Assembly (NCBI GenBank): GCA_028874215.1
Contig: JAPPLF010000034.1
Location: 1-64,000, forward strand
Source of the DNA: Acidobacteriota bacterium
GTDB lineage: Bacteria; Acidobacteriota; UBA6911; RPQK01; JAJDTT01
Length of the DNA stretch: 64,000 nucleotides
Reading direction: 5' to 3'
The notes under the pieces are model-generated. The model ran no database searches. It was not told where the DNA came from and saw only the letters and a program-made list of their open reading frames with translations. Position 1 is the stretch's first letter. Each line of letters starts with the position of its first letter. Positions 1 through 7,635 of the stretch are shown here, piece after piece. A program made the translations under genes and the position numbers.

Positions 1-52
1 CGTAACCGGCGCTATTTCAATGATTTGCTAGGGCTTGAGGGGCAGTGAAGTT

Positions 53-155
53 CCGGTTAGGAAACCGCCGCTCCTTTGGTGCCTTTCCCTAATCGCCCGG
101 TCCTGTTCGCGTCTCCCGGCGCTCAAGAATCGGCGGTTAGGAAACCGCCGCTCCG
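53..155. repeat. Hairpin repeat cluster, copy 1 (REP-like)
   Basis: Two copies of a short inverted repeat are visible: a degenerate one at 53-69 and a full one at 132-149, GGCGGTTAGGAAACCGCC, whose 7-bp arms flank a four-base loop; both are followed by GCTCC. A damaged left hairpin arm ending AATCGCCC (91-98) and the stretch CAAGAATC just before the full copy match a second locus near 48 kb, so this looks like a composite unit. It lies just 3' of the minus-strand Kelch gene. No RAYT-type transposase is present in the window. The function is unknown; transcript 3'-end stabilisation or termination is possible. Confidence 0.7.
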
Positions 156-156
156 C

Positions 157-1425
157 TCACTCGATGATGGTGCCGATGACCACTTCTTCGGTGACGTTGT
201 GGGGGCTGATGACCTCACCGCCGCAGAGGTAGAGGGTCTTGTCGACCCGGCTCAGTTCCGCCGCCAGCCGGTAGACTCCCTTCGAGAGGTCGATGCCGGT
301 GGCCTCTCTGATCTGTTGCTCCCGCTCCGGGTGGACCGGGAATGGAGGAATCTTGGAAGGAAGGGTCCGGTAGGTCTTCTCCACGGTGTCGAACACCAGG
401 ACATCGAAGTTGGGGGAGCGCACCGTGGGGATCCGGTCCTTGTACCGATACGGATGGTCCACCGGATAGTCCTTGATGCCGCCGGCCATGATGATGAACC
501 GGTCCCGGTAGGCGACGGCTTCCATGCCGTGCACCGGAAAGGGAAGATCCGGAAGTCTCTGCCAACGCAAGGTTTTGAGATTGAGGACGTATCCGTCCGC
601 GCAATGGCGCAGGTGTCCCTCGAACCGGCCGTTCCTGGATTCCGCGTAGTTGACGTAGTCCCCGCCGAAGACGTAGATGTTGTCGCCGACGGCGGTCGTG
701 GCGGGTGACTCGCGGGCCATGCCCGGCAGCGGCGGCAGGTCCCGCCATCCGGCGCCGGGATCGGCCGTGTCGAAGGCCTCCACCGAGTTGACGTAGGCGC
801 CGGGGTGATCACCCATGAAAGGTACGGCGCCGAAAGTGGCCTGTCCCCCGATCACCACGATGGTGGTGCCGCTGACGGCGGCGCCCGGCAGAAACCGTCC
901 CACCCGGAGGGACGGAAGTTCCTCCCACTGTTTCCGGTCCCCGGCGCCGGAGAGGCGGAACATTCGATTGCTGGTGTTTTCGTTCTGCTCCTCGGGCCAG
1001 ATCACCCACCCGGTAAAGACATAGAAGTCCTCCCCCACGGCAGCGCCCTGAGGCCACTTGATGCCCACGGGCAACTCGGGCAACAAGCCGTACTCCTCGG
1101 TCCGGGTGTCCAGGATCCAGCCCGAGACGTGCCTTCCCCGGTCCCGGATCTGCCATCCCTTGCCCGTGGAGCGCTGGCTCGTCGGCTCCCAGCCTGGAAA
1201 ACCGGGTGACCCGGCGGCCAGGATCAGGTCGCCGATGGACGCCTGGGCCTGACCCTTGGTGGGCCAGGGAATGGAGGGGCCCATTTCCCAGCTGATGTCG
1301 AGGATCTCCGGCACCTCTTCGCCGCCCTCACTGCAGCCCGCGCAGAGTGCCAGCAGGAGCAGAGGCAGGGGCAGGACCGTCCGGTGCCTGTGGTCGGCTG
1401 CCGGTAGCCGTCTACGGTGGGCCAT
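157..1425 (-). CDS. Kelch-repeat protein, putative lipoprotein (paralogue A)
   Basis: A secreted beta-propeller protein of about 422 residues with an N-terminal basic stretch, a leucine-rich core and a possible lipobox ending at Cys31 (LCAGC). The body shows repeated Kelch-like blocks: a run of small hydrophobics, then a double glycine (VVIGGQ, YVFGGDY, IIMAGG, LYLCGGE), then an aromatic about ten residues later. The start is set at 1425 because GAGGA sits nine bases upstream; an ATG at 1434 would overlap the preceding gene's stop but has the SD almost touching it. It is a clear paralogue of the adjacent upstream gene, sharing PWPTKGQAQA near the N terminus and a matching C-terminal block EVISPHNVTEEVVIGTIIE. 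Substrate or partner is unknown; Kelch propellers often bind ligands or act as oxidases or isomerases, but no catalytic signature is evident. Confidence 0.8.
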   Translation of the reverse strand: MAHRRRLPAADHRHRTVLPLPLLLLALCAGCSEGGEEVPEILDISWEMGPSIPWPTKGQAQASIGDLILAAGSPGFPGWEPTSQRSTGKGWQIRDRGRHVSGWILDTRTEEYGLLPELPVGIKWPQGAAVGEDFYVFTGWVIWPEEQNENTSNRMFRLSGAGDRKQWEELPSLRVGRFLPGAAVSGTTIVVIGGQATFGAVPFMGDHPGAYVNSVEAFDTADPGAGWRDLPPLPGMARESPATTAVGDNIYVFGGDYVNYAESRNGRFEGHLRHCADGYVLNLKTLRWQRLPDLPFPVHGMEAVAYRDRFIIMAGGIKDYPVDHPYRYKDRIPTVRSPNFDVLVFDTVEKTYRTLPSKIPPFPVHPEREQQIREATGIDLSKGVYRLAAELSRVDKTLYLCGGEVISPHNVTEEVVIGTIIE

Positions 1426-1430
1426 GGCGC

Positions 1431-2672
1431 TCATTCCTCGATGATGGTCCCCACCAGGACCTCGTCGGTGACGTTGGCCGGACTGATCACTTCGCCTCCC
1501 GCCAGGTACAGCTTGCCCCGCACCAGGCTCAGCTCGGCGGCCAGCCGATAGACTCCCCGGGAGAAATCGATCCAGTCGACGTCCAGAGCCTTGTGCCTCA
1601 TCTCGGGAGGGGGCCGGTAGGGAGGCAGCTTGGTGGGAAGGATCCGGTAGACCTCCTCTTCAGTGTCGAAGACCATCACCTCGAAGTTGGGAGCGGGCCG
1701 GTCGGGGATCCGGTCCGCGTGGGCGTAGGGATGGTCCACGGGATAGTCTCTCATCCCCCCGGCGATGATGACGTACCGGTCCCGGTGCACGGCCGCTTCC
1801 CAGCCTCCGGCGGGAAAGGGCAGGTCGGGAAGCCTCCGCCAGCGCAGGGAGCGAAGGTTCAGGACGTACGCATCTCCGCCGTGCCGGCGATGCGGGTGGA
1901 AATCGTCTCCCCCCTCGGCGTAGTTGACGTAGAAGCCTCCGAACACGTACACCTTCTCGCCGATGGCCACGGCGGCCAAAGACTCGCGGCCGAAGCCGGG
2001 AATGGGGGGGATTTCCCTCCATCCGCGCCCGGGTTCGGCCGTATCGAAGATCTCCACCGAGTTGATGTAGACGCCCGGATGGTCTCCGGTGAAGGGGGAC
2101 GCTCCGAAGGAGGCCTGCCCGCCCAGCACGACGATGGATGTTCCGGAGGAGACTGCGGCCGCGAGAAAGCGCCCGGTGATCAGCGACGGCATCTCACGCC
2201 ACCGCCATTCTCCGGACCTGCTGGACAGCCGGAACATGCGATCCGTCGTGATGTCCACGCGGTCCTGGGGCCAGCGAACGGTTCCCGTCAGGAGGTAGAA
2301 GTCGTTTCCCACCGCCACGCCCTGAGGCCAGCTCAGGCCCACCGGCGCGTCAGGCAGAGTCCCATAGTTGTTGGTACGGGTGTCGAAAAGCCATACGCTG
2401 TTGTGCCTGCCCCGATCTCGCGAGTTCCTGGTTGGGTTCCATCCCGGATAACCCGGAGCTCCCGCCGCCACGATAACGTCGCCCAACACGGCCTGCGCCT
2501 GTCCCTTGGTCGGCCAGGGCAGCGGTTTCCCGGGGGTCCAGGTGATGTCGCGGATTCCGGCGCCCGCGGCTTGAACCGGAAGCCACAGGCACAGCAACCA
2601 GGGGACGGCTCGCACGGATCCGGCAATTGGTTGAAGAGCGCCGTGCAACCGTCGCCTCACCCGACCAGCCAT
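1431..2672 (-). CDS. Kelch-repeat secreted protein (paralogue B)
   Basis: A protein of about 413 residues with an arginine-rich N terminus, a hydrophobic segment (PWLLCLWLPVQAAGA) that looks like a signal peptide, and Kelch-type repeats with GG pairs (VVLGGQ, YVFGGFY, IIAGGM, LYLAGGE). The reading frame is open to 2717, but AAGGAG at 2684-2689 lies 11 bases before the ATG at 2672, so that start is preferred. It is first in a two-gene minus-strand unit with its close paralogue, five bases apart, which indicates a tandem duplication. The shared conserved ends and spacing of the repeats suggest both fold into the same propeller. No enzymatic role can be assigned from sequence. Confidence 0.8.
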   Translation of the reverse strand: MAGRVRRRLHGALQPIAGSVRAVPWLLCLWLPVQAAGAGIRDITWTPGKPLPWPTKGQAQAVLGDVIVAAGAPGYPGWNPTRNSRDRGRHNSVWLFDTRTNNYGTLPDAPVGLSWPQGVAVGNDFYLLTGTVRWPQDRVDITTDRMFRLSSRSGEWRWREMPSLITGRFLAAAVSSGTSIVVLGGQASFGASPFTGDHPGVYINSVEIFDTAEPGRGWREIPPIPGFGRESLAAVAIGEKVYVFGGFYVNYAEGGDDFHPHRRHGGDAYVLNLRSLRWRRLPDLPFPAGGWEAAVHRDRYVIIAGGMRDYPVDHPYAHADRIPDRPAPNFEVMVFDTEEEVYRILPTKLPPYRPPPEMRHKALDVDWIDFSRGVYRLAAELSLVRGKLYLAGGEVISPANVTDEVLVGTIIEE

Positions 2673-2819
2673 AATCGGATCTACTCCTTCGGATGTCCTG
2701 AATTGTTCCAAGAACAAGCGGGAGGCCGAATTGTAACAGCCTGGAGGAGAAGTGAGAAACGAGGCGCGGGGAGTGAGATCGGGAGGGGACGAACGGATCT
2801 GCTCTTCGCCGGCCCGACC

Positions 2820-2851
2820 TTGGAAATCCCGGCGGATTGCTGTGATATAAT
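2820..2851 (+). promoter_or_regulatory. Promoter of the GWxTD operon
   Basis: A perfect TATAAT lies at 2846-2851, preceded by TGTGA. A weak TTGGAA element at 2820-2825 is 20 bases upstream, so the -35 is poor and an extended-type -10 may carry it. Transcription would start near 2858, about 24 bases before the ATG at 2882. Confidence 0.5.
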
Positions 2852-2881
2852 TTGCTTATTCCAGGAACAGGACAGGGGACT

Positions 2882-4537
2882 ATGCGAATCCTTTACTCTC
2901 TACTCAAGACTCTGGGTGTCGCTTTCCTTTTGGTGGCGATTTCTCCCGCTCCCGTACTGGGATCCAAGGACAGGAAGACCAAGGAGGAAAGGAAACGGGA
3001 GAAGGAGGCCAAGAAGCGCGACCAGCGCCAGCGGGTGGAGGAGCAGCAGGACTACTTCAAGAAGTGGTTGACGGAGGACGTCGTCTACATCATCACGGAT
3101 GAAGAGAAAAAGGTCTTCAACAACCTGAGCACCGACGCCGAACGGGACGCCTTCATCGAGCAGTTCTGGCGCCGCCGGGACCCGGATCCGCGATCCGCCC
3201 TCAACGAATTCAAAGAGGAGCACTACCGGCGGATCGCCTACGCCAACGACCACTTCTACTCGGGCGTCGAAGGCTGGTATACGGATCGCGGCCGCATCTA
3301 CATCACCTACGGTCCGCCCAGCCAGAAAGAGAGTCACCACGGAGGCCTCTACCAGCGGAGAGTTCTGGAGGAAGGGGGCGGCTGGACCAACGTCTATGCC
3401 TTCGAACGCTGGTTCTACAACTACATCCCGGGGGTGGGCAGCGGCATCGAGATCGAGTTCGTCGACGCCAGCAAGACGGGCGAGTACAAGATCGCGCTCA
3501 GGCCTTCCGAGAAGGACGCCTTGTGGCAGGTCGGATCCAGCCCGACCGTCGAGGAGATGTTCGGAGGCGTCACCCGCGACGGTACGATGCTTGCGGATCT
3601 GGCCATGCGCAACATCGGGCTCAACGACGGGACCTTCATGCGGGGGGCCCAGCCGTTCGACCGGGTGCGCAACTACTTCCTTCTCAACAAGCCTCCCAAG
3701 GTCGAATTCGAGCATCTCCGGGGCGACGTGGAAACGCGCCTCCTGTACGACCCCATTCCCCTGGAGATGGTCATCGGGAACTATCGGGTGGGTGAGGACG
3801 CCTTCCTGGTCCCCCTCACCGTCCGGGTGCCGGCCCACGAACTGACTTACGACGCCGATCTTAAGAATGTCACCCGGGCGACCATCCAGGTTTATGGGAA
3901 GGCCCAGACCCTCACCGGCAATGTGGTCTACGAGTTCGAGGATCTGATCGCTGCCGACACTTCCAAATCGAAGGGATTGAAGGCGGGCACCAACTTCCTC
4001 TACCAGAAACAGTTGCCCCTCAGGCCGGGCCGGTACAAGCTGACGGTGATCCTGCAGGAAGAATCGAGCAAGCGGGTCGCCATCGAAGTGTCGTCGGTCC
4101 ACCTGTCCAAGACCCAGATGGGATCCCTCACCAGCAGCACCCTGGTGGTGGCCGACGGATTCGCCTCTTCTGCTCCGGAGCAGACCCTCTCCGACCCCTT
4201 CGTGACGCCCAGCGGAATCAAGGTCTATCCCAACGTCTCCCAGGAATTCTCTCCCGGGGCCTTCCTCAGCCTCTACTCGGAGGCCTATGAAGTGGCTCTG
4301 GATCAGGCGACGCGCCAACCGGCGCTGGACGCCGAGTTCGTGATCATGAAGGGACGCGAACAGATCCGGTCGGAGGAACCCAGGCTGCTGCAGATGGAAG
4401 ACCGGGTGATCTTGATGCATACCATGCCCCTGGAGGGGGTGGAGCCGGGACGTTACCAGGTCATGATGCAGCTCCGTGACCGGATCAGTGGCCAGGAGGC
4501 CTCCAAGCGCGCCAACTTCGAGATCCGGGGCGATTGA
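2882..4537 (+). CDS. GWxTD-domain protein
   Basis: A secreted or periplasmic protein of 551 residues. Residues 1-27 form a signal peptide (hydrophobic LGVAFLLVAI core), residues 28-55 are a highly charged Lys/Arg/Glu stretch, and the GWxTD domain follows with its signature GWYTDRG at 131-137 inside a block beginning KWLTEDVVYIITDEE. The C-terminal half is beta-rich and resembles the extended architecture of GWxTD proteins in Acidobacteriota and Bacteroidota. The ATG at 2882 is chosen because it starts the signal peptide and has AGGGG about four bases upstream; an in-frame TTG at 2852 overlaps the promoter. The domain's biochemical role is not established. It heads an operon with an FG-GAP/ASPIC protein and a TPR protein. 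Confidence 0.85.
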   Translation: MRILYSLLKTLGVAFLLVAISPAPVLGSKDRKTKEERKREKEAKKRDQRQRVEEQQDYFKKWLTEDVVYIITDEEKKVFNNLSTDAERDAFIEQFWRRRDPDPRSALNEFKEEHYRRIAYANDHFYSGVEGWYTDRGRIYITYGPPSQKESHHGGLYQRRVLEEGGGWTNVYAFERWFYNYIPGVGSGIEIEFVDASKTGEYKIALRPSEKDALWQVGSSPTVEEMFGGVTRDGTMLADLAMRNIGLNDGTFMRGAQPFDRVRNYFLLNKPPKVEFEHLRGDVETRLLYDPIPLEMVIGNYRVGEDAFLVPLTVRVPAHELTYDADLKNVTRATIQVYGKAQTLTGNVVYEFEDLIAADTSKSKGLKAGTNFLYQKQLPLRPGRYKLTVILQEESSKRVAIEVSSVHLSKTQMGSLTSSTLVVADGFASSAPEQTLSDPFVTPSGIKVYPNVSQEFSPGAFLSLYSEAYEVALDQATRQPALDAEFVIMKGREQIRSEEPRLLQMEDRVILMHTMPLEGVEPGRYQVMMQLRDRISGQEASKRANFEIRGD

Positions 4538-4586
4538 GAGATCCGGTTTGCTCCACAAATCCCTCATCCGTGCCGGGCTCCGTCCG

Positions 4587-6281
4587 GTGTTCCCGAGTAC
4601 GTTCGAGGGTCCCCTTCAGCGTTGGTTGAAGCTCTTTTTGTTCGTTTTCGCCCTGGCGCGCCCGCTCAGCCTGCACGCCGGCGCCGCGTCCGATTCCGCA
4701 CCCTCTTTTCGGGACGTGAGCGGTGAGGCCGGCCTCTCCTTCATCCACAGCAGCGGCGCGTCTCCGGAAAAGTACCTGGTCGAGACCATGGGTTCCGGGG
4801 GAGGCTTCCTGGACTACGATGGCGACGGCTGGATGGACGTCTACCTGGTCAACAGCGGCCCCACTCCCTCGTCTCCTTCGGCGCCGCCGGGAACGAACCG
4901 GCTCTTTCGCAACAACGGGGACGGAAGCTTCAGCGACGTGACGGAGCAGGCCCGGGTCGGCGATCCCTCCTATGGCATGGGCTGTGTCTTCGCCGACTAC
5001 GACAACGACGGGGACGTGGACCTCTACGTCACCAACCTGGGGCCCAACGTTCTTTACCGCAACAATGGGGACGGCACCTTTACCGATGTCTCGGCTGCCG
5101 CCGGCGTGGCCGACCCTCTCTGGAGCACCAGCGCCGCCTTCGGAGACTACGACCAGGACGGCTGGCTGGATCTTTACGTCGGCAACTATCTGAGGTTCAC
5201 CTTCGACACTCACCGCCGCTGCTATTCGGGAGAGCTCCTTATCTACTGTTTTCCCCACAGCTACGACGGTGTTCCCAATACGCTCTACCGCAACCGGGGC
5301 GACGGAACCTTTGAGCAAGCGAACGAGAAGGCCGGCGTGACGGAGGAGGCTCAATATTCCAAGAGCCTGGGCGTGCTCTGGCTGGATCTGGAGGGGGACG
5401 GCGATCTGGATCTCTACGTGGCCAACGACACCACGGCCAACTATGTCTTCCGGAATGGGGGCAACGGCGTCTTCGAGGACGTCTCGTTGCTGTCCGGAGG
5501 CGCCTTCAACGGGATGGGCATGGCGCAATCGGGGATGGGCGTGGACGCCGGCGATCTGGCCGGGAACGGACTCTACAGCATCTTCGTGACCAACTTCTCG
5601 CTCCAGACCAACGACCTGTACTGGAACAACGGCCAGGGGATCCTCACGGACCATACGCTCCAGGCCGGGCTCTCCCAGGAGAGCTTCCTGCCGCTGGGGT
5701 TCGGCGCCAATTTCCTGGATTACGACAACGACGGGCTGCTCGACCTCTTCGTGGCCAACGGTCACGTGTTCGACAACATCAACACCATCAATCCCAGCCT
5801 GGAATATGCCCAGCCCAACCAGCTCTTTCGAAACCGGGGCGACGGCCGGTTCGATGCCGTCTCGGCGAGGTCCGGGCCTTATTTCTCGCGCAGGAACGTG
5901 TCTCGAGGTTCGGCCGTGGCCGACTACAACAACGACGGCCGTCTGGACCTGCTGGTGACCAACAACAATCAGAAGGCGGACCTGCTGGAGAATCGGTCGG
6001 CGGGGAATCACCACTGGCTGCAACTGCGGCTCGAGGGGACTCACTGCAATCGGGACGGGGTGGGCGCCAAGGTGCGGCTTGAGGCGGGAGGCCGCCGGCT
6101 CAGCCAGGAAGTCCGGGCCGGAAGCAGCTACCTGAGCCAGAGCGATCTGCGGGTCCATTTCGGACTGGGCGCCGCGGTCAAGATCGATTCCATCGAAGTC
6201 CTCTGGCCCTGCGGCAGGCGGCAAACGGTGCCGGCCCCCGTGAATGTGGACCGTATCCTGCCGGTCAAGGAGTCGAGCTGA
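4587..6281 (+). CDS. FG-GAP/VCBS repeat protein with ASPIC/UnbV domain
   Basis: An extracellular CRTAC1-like protein of about 564 residues. A hydrophobic signal segment (LKLFLFVFALARPLSL) precedes at least six calcium-binding FG-GAP/VCBS blades, each with a DxDxDG loop: DYDGDGWMD, DYDNDGDVD, DYDQDGWLD, DLEGDGDLD, DYDNDGLLD, DYNNDGRLD. The C-terminal 90 residues match the ASPIC/UnbV domain (HHWLQLRLEG onwards, with GVGAKVRL and FGLG). The start is unsettled: the frame is open from 4476, overlapping the upstream gene by 62 bases, with GTG at 4587 and TTG at 4626 as alternatives and no convincing SD. The blades suggest a seven-bladed integrin-like propeller that binds calcium. It is followed one base later by a TPR gene, so they are co-transcribed. 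Confidence 0.85.
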   Translation: MFPSTFEGPLQRWLKLFLFVFALARPLSLHAGAASDSAPSFRDVSGEAGLSFIHSSGASPEKYLVETMGSGGGFLDYDGDGWMDVYLVNSGPTPSSPSAPPGTNRLFRNNGDGSFSDVTEQARVGDPSYGMGCVFADYDNDGDVDLYVTNLGPNVLYRNNGDGTFTDVSAAAGVADPLWSTSAAFGDYDQDGWLDLYVGNYLRFTFDTHRRCYSGELLIYCFPHSYDGVPNTLYRNRGDGTFEQANEKAGVTEEAQYSKSLGVLWLDLEGDGDLDLYVANDTTANYVFRNGGNGVFEDVSLLSGGAFNGMGMAQSGMGVDAGDLAGNGLYSIFVTNFSLQTNDLYWNNGQGILTDHTLQAGLSQESFLPLGFGANFLDYDNDGLLDLFVANGHVFDNINTINPSLEYAQPNQLFRNRGDGRFDAVSARSGPYFSRRNVSRGSAVADYNNDGRLDLLVTNNNQKADLLENRSAGNHHWLQLRLEGTHCNRDGVGAKVRLEAGGRRLSQEVRAGSSYLSQSDLRVHFGLGAAVKIDSIEVLWPCGRRQTVPAPVNVDRILPVKESS

Positions 6282-6282
6282 C

Positions 6283-7527
6283 GTGAATTTCATCCTCCCG
6301 GCCGCCTGGGGGGTGCTTTTTCTCCTCCAGGGGATTCCCCCTCGGCCTGATCCGTTGCTGGAACGGGCTCTCCGGAAGATTGCGGTCAGCGAAGACTACG
6401 TGGGGGCTCTGGCCGACCTGGAAGCGTCGCTCCGGGGACCCGATCCCAACCCGCAAGCCCATTACCAGGCAGGCGTCTGCCACACCATCCTGCGGGACTA
6501 TTCCAAGGCTCTCGACAGTTTTCGAAGTGCCAGGGAGCTGGGAGTCCACGGGTGGGAGTTGGAGCTGGGCTTCGGGATCGCCTATTTCCACTTGCATCAG
6601 GACGAAAAGGCTCGCGGACACTTCGAGAGGACTCTCTCCCTCAAGCCCGATGATCCGAACGCGCTTTTCCACCTGGGGCGGCTGGATTTCAAGGCCGGGG
6701 ATGCGGCCCGGGCCTCGGAGCGATTCCGCCAGGTGTTGGCCCGCCAGCCGGACCATCAGGGGGCCCTCTTCAGCCTGGGGTCCGCCCTGATTCGCCAGGG
6801 GAAGGAACGGGAAGGGAAGAAGGTGCTGGAGCACCATCGGCGGGTCGGCCATCTGCAGGGGCGCCTGAAATCGCTGAGTCTCATGGCCGATTCCCCCAAG
6901 TCCTCGGCCGAGGTCTTTGCCGACCTGGGAGACGTCTTTCTGGAGCTGGGCCGTAAGGAGGACGCCCTCAAGGCCTACGAGAAGGCGGAGGAGCTCACGC
7001 CGGGAACGGCCCTGACCGGGCTCGGCCGGGGAACGCTGGCCTACGGACAAGGAGACTGGACGGAGGCCAGGACCCATCTCCTGACATATCTGGAAAAAGT
7101 GGGCGGAGACTGCCAGGGGTACCTCTTGCTGGGCTTGATGGAAAAGCAGGAGAAGAAGTACGGCTTGGCCCGCCAGCACTTGAATCGCGGGCTCGAGCTC
7201 TGTCCCGGGCGCCTCCTGATTCTGGCCAGCCTGGCCGAGCTGGAGCTCCAGCGGGGAAACGTCGCCGGGGCCGAGGAATTCTCGCAGAAGATGATCCGGA
7301 TCGATGCCGATTTCGCGGCCGGCCCCTTCTTTCTGGCCTTCTGCCGCATTTACCAGCAGCGACTGGAGGAGGCCGAGGAGCTGGGCCGGCGGACCCTGGA
7401 ACTGGACGACAGGAATCCGAATCACCACCTCCTCATGAAGGCGGTCTACCAGGCCCGCGGCGCCGCCGAAAAAGCGCGTCACCACGACGAACGGGCCAAC
7501 CAGCTCCGCGGCGCAGCCGGTCCGTGA
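6283..7527 (+). CDS. TPR-repeat protein with signal peptide
   Basis: A protein of 414 residues. A short hydrophobic N terminus (NFILPAAWGVLFLLQ) suggests export or membrane anchoring, followed by tetratricopeptide repeats across almost the whole length, recognisable from A/G and P spacing (ALDSFRSARELG, ARGHFERTLSLKPDDPNALFHLG, ALKAYEKAEELTPG). The GTG at 6283 is chosen: AAGGAG at 6269-6274 is eight bases upstream, and it is one base past the preceding stop. The position after an FG-GAP/ASPIC gene suggests a scaffold role in the same cell-surface process. No catalytic residues are visible. Confidence 0.85.
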   Translation: MNFILPAAWGVLFLLQGIPPRPDPLLERALRKIAVSEDYVGALADLEASLRGPDPNPQAHYQAGVCHTILRDYSKALDSFRSARELGVHGWELELGFGIAYFHLHQDEKARGHFERTLSLKPDDPNALFHLGRLDFKAGDAARASERFRQVLARQPDHQGALFSLGSALIRQGKEREGKKVLEHHRRVGHLQGRLKSLSLMADSPKSSAEVFADLGDVFLELGRKEDALKAYEKAEELTPGTALTGLGRGTLAYGQGDWTEARTHLLTYLEKVGGDCQGYLLLGLMEKQEKKYGLARQHLNRGLELCPGRLLILASLAELELQRGNVAGAEEFSQKMIRIDADFAAGPFFLAFCRIYQQRLEEAEELGRRTLELDDRNPNHHLLMKAVYQARGAAEKARHHDERANQLRGAAGP

Positions 7528-7551
7528 ACCCCGTCGGATTCTAACGTTGAG

Positions 7552-7582
7552 TTGACATTGTGCATTTGAAATGCATAATGTC
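7552..7582 (+). promoter_or_regulatory. Promoter overlapped by a 29-bp palindrome
   Basis: A consensus TTGACA at 7552-7557 is followed, 16 bases later, by CATAAT at 7574-7579. A near-perfect palindrome runs from 7554 to 7582 with centre at 7568; 13 of 14 arm positions pair (left arm core GACATT then TGCATT; right arm core AATGCA then AATGTC). It covers both the -35 and the -10, so a bound dimeric repressor would block RNA polymerase. The gene it serves begins at 7636. A second AT box (TATAAA, 7585-7590) lies just outside the palindrome. Confidence 0.65.
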
Positions 7583-7635
7583 GATATAAAGACGGTCATT
7601 TCCCGCTTTTCCATCGACAACGATCCAGTCCCAGG

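Noticed and set aside
4485-6293. Minus-strand open frame opposite the FG-GAP/ASPIC gene
   Set aside because: No recognisable domain and low-complexity Val/Gly/Asp content, the mirror of DxDxDG repeats.
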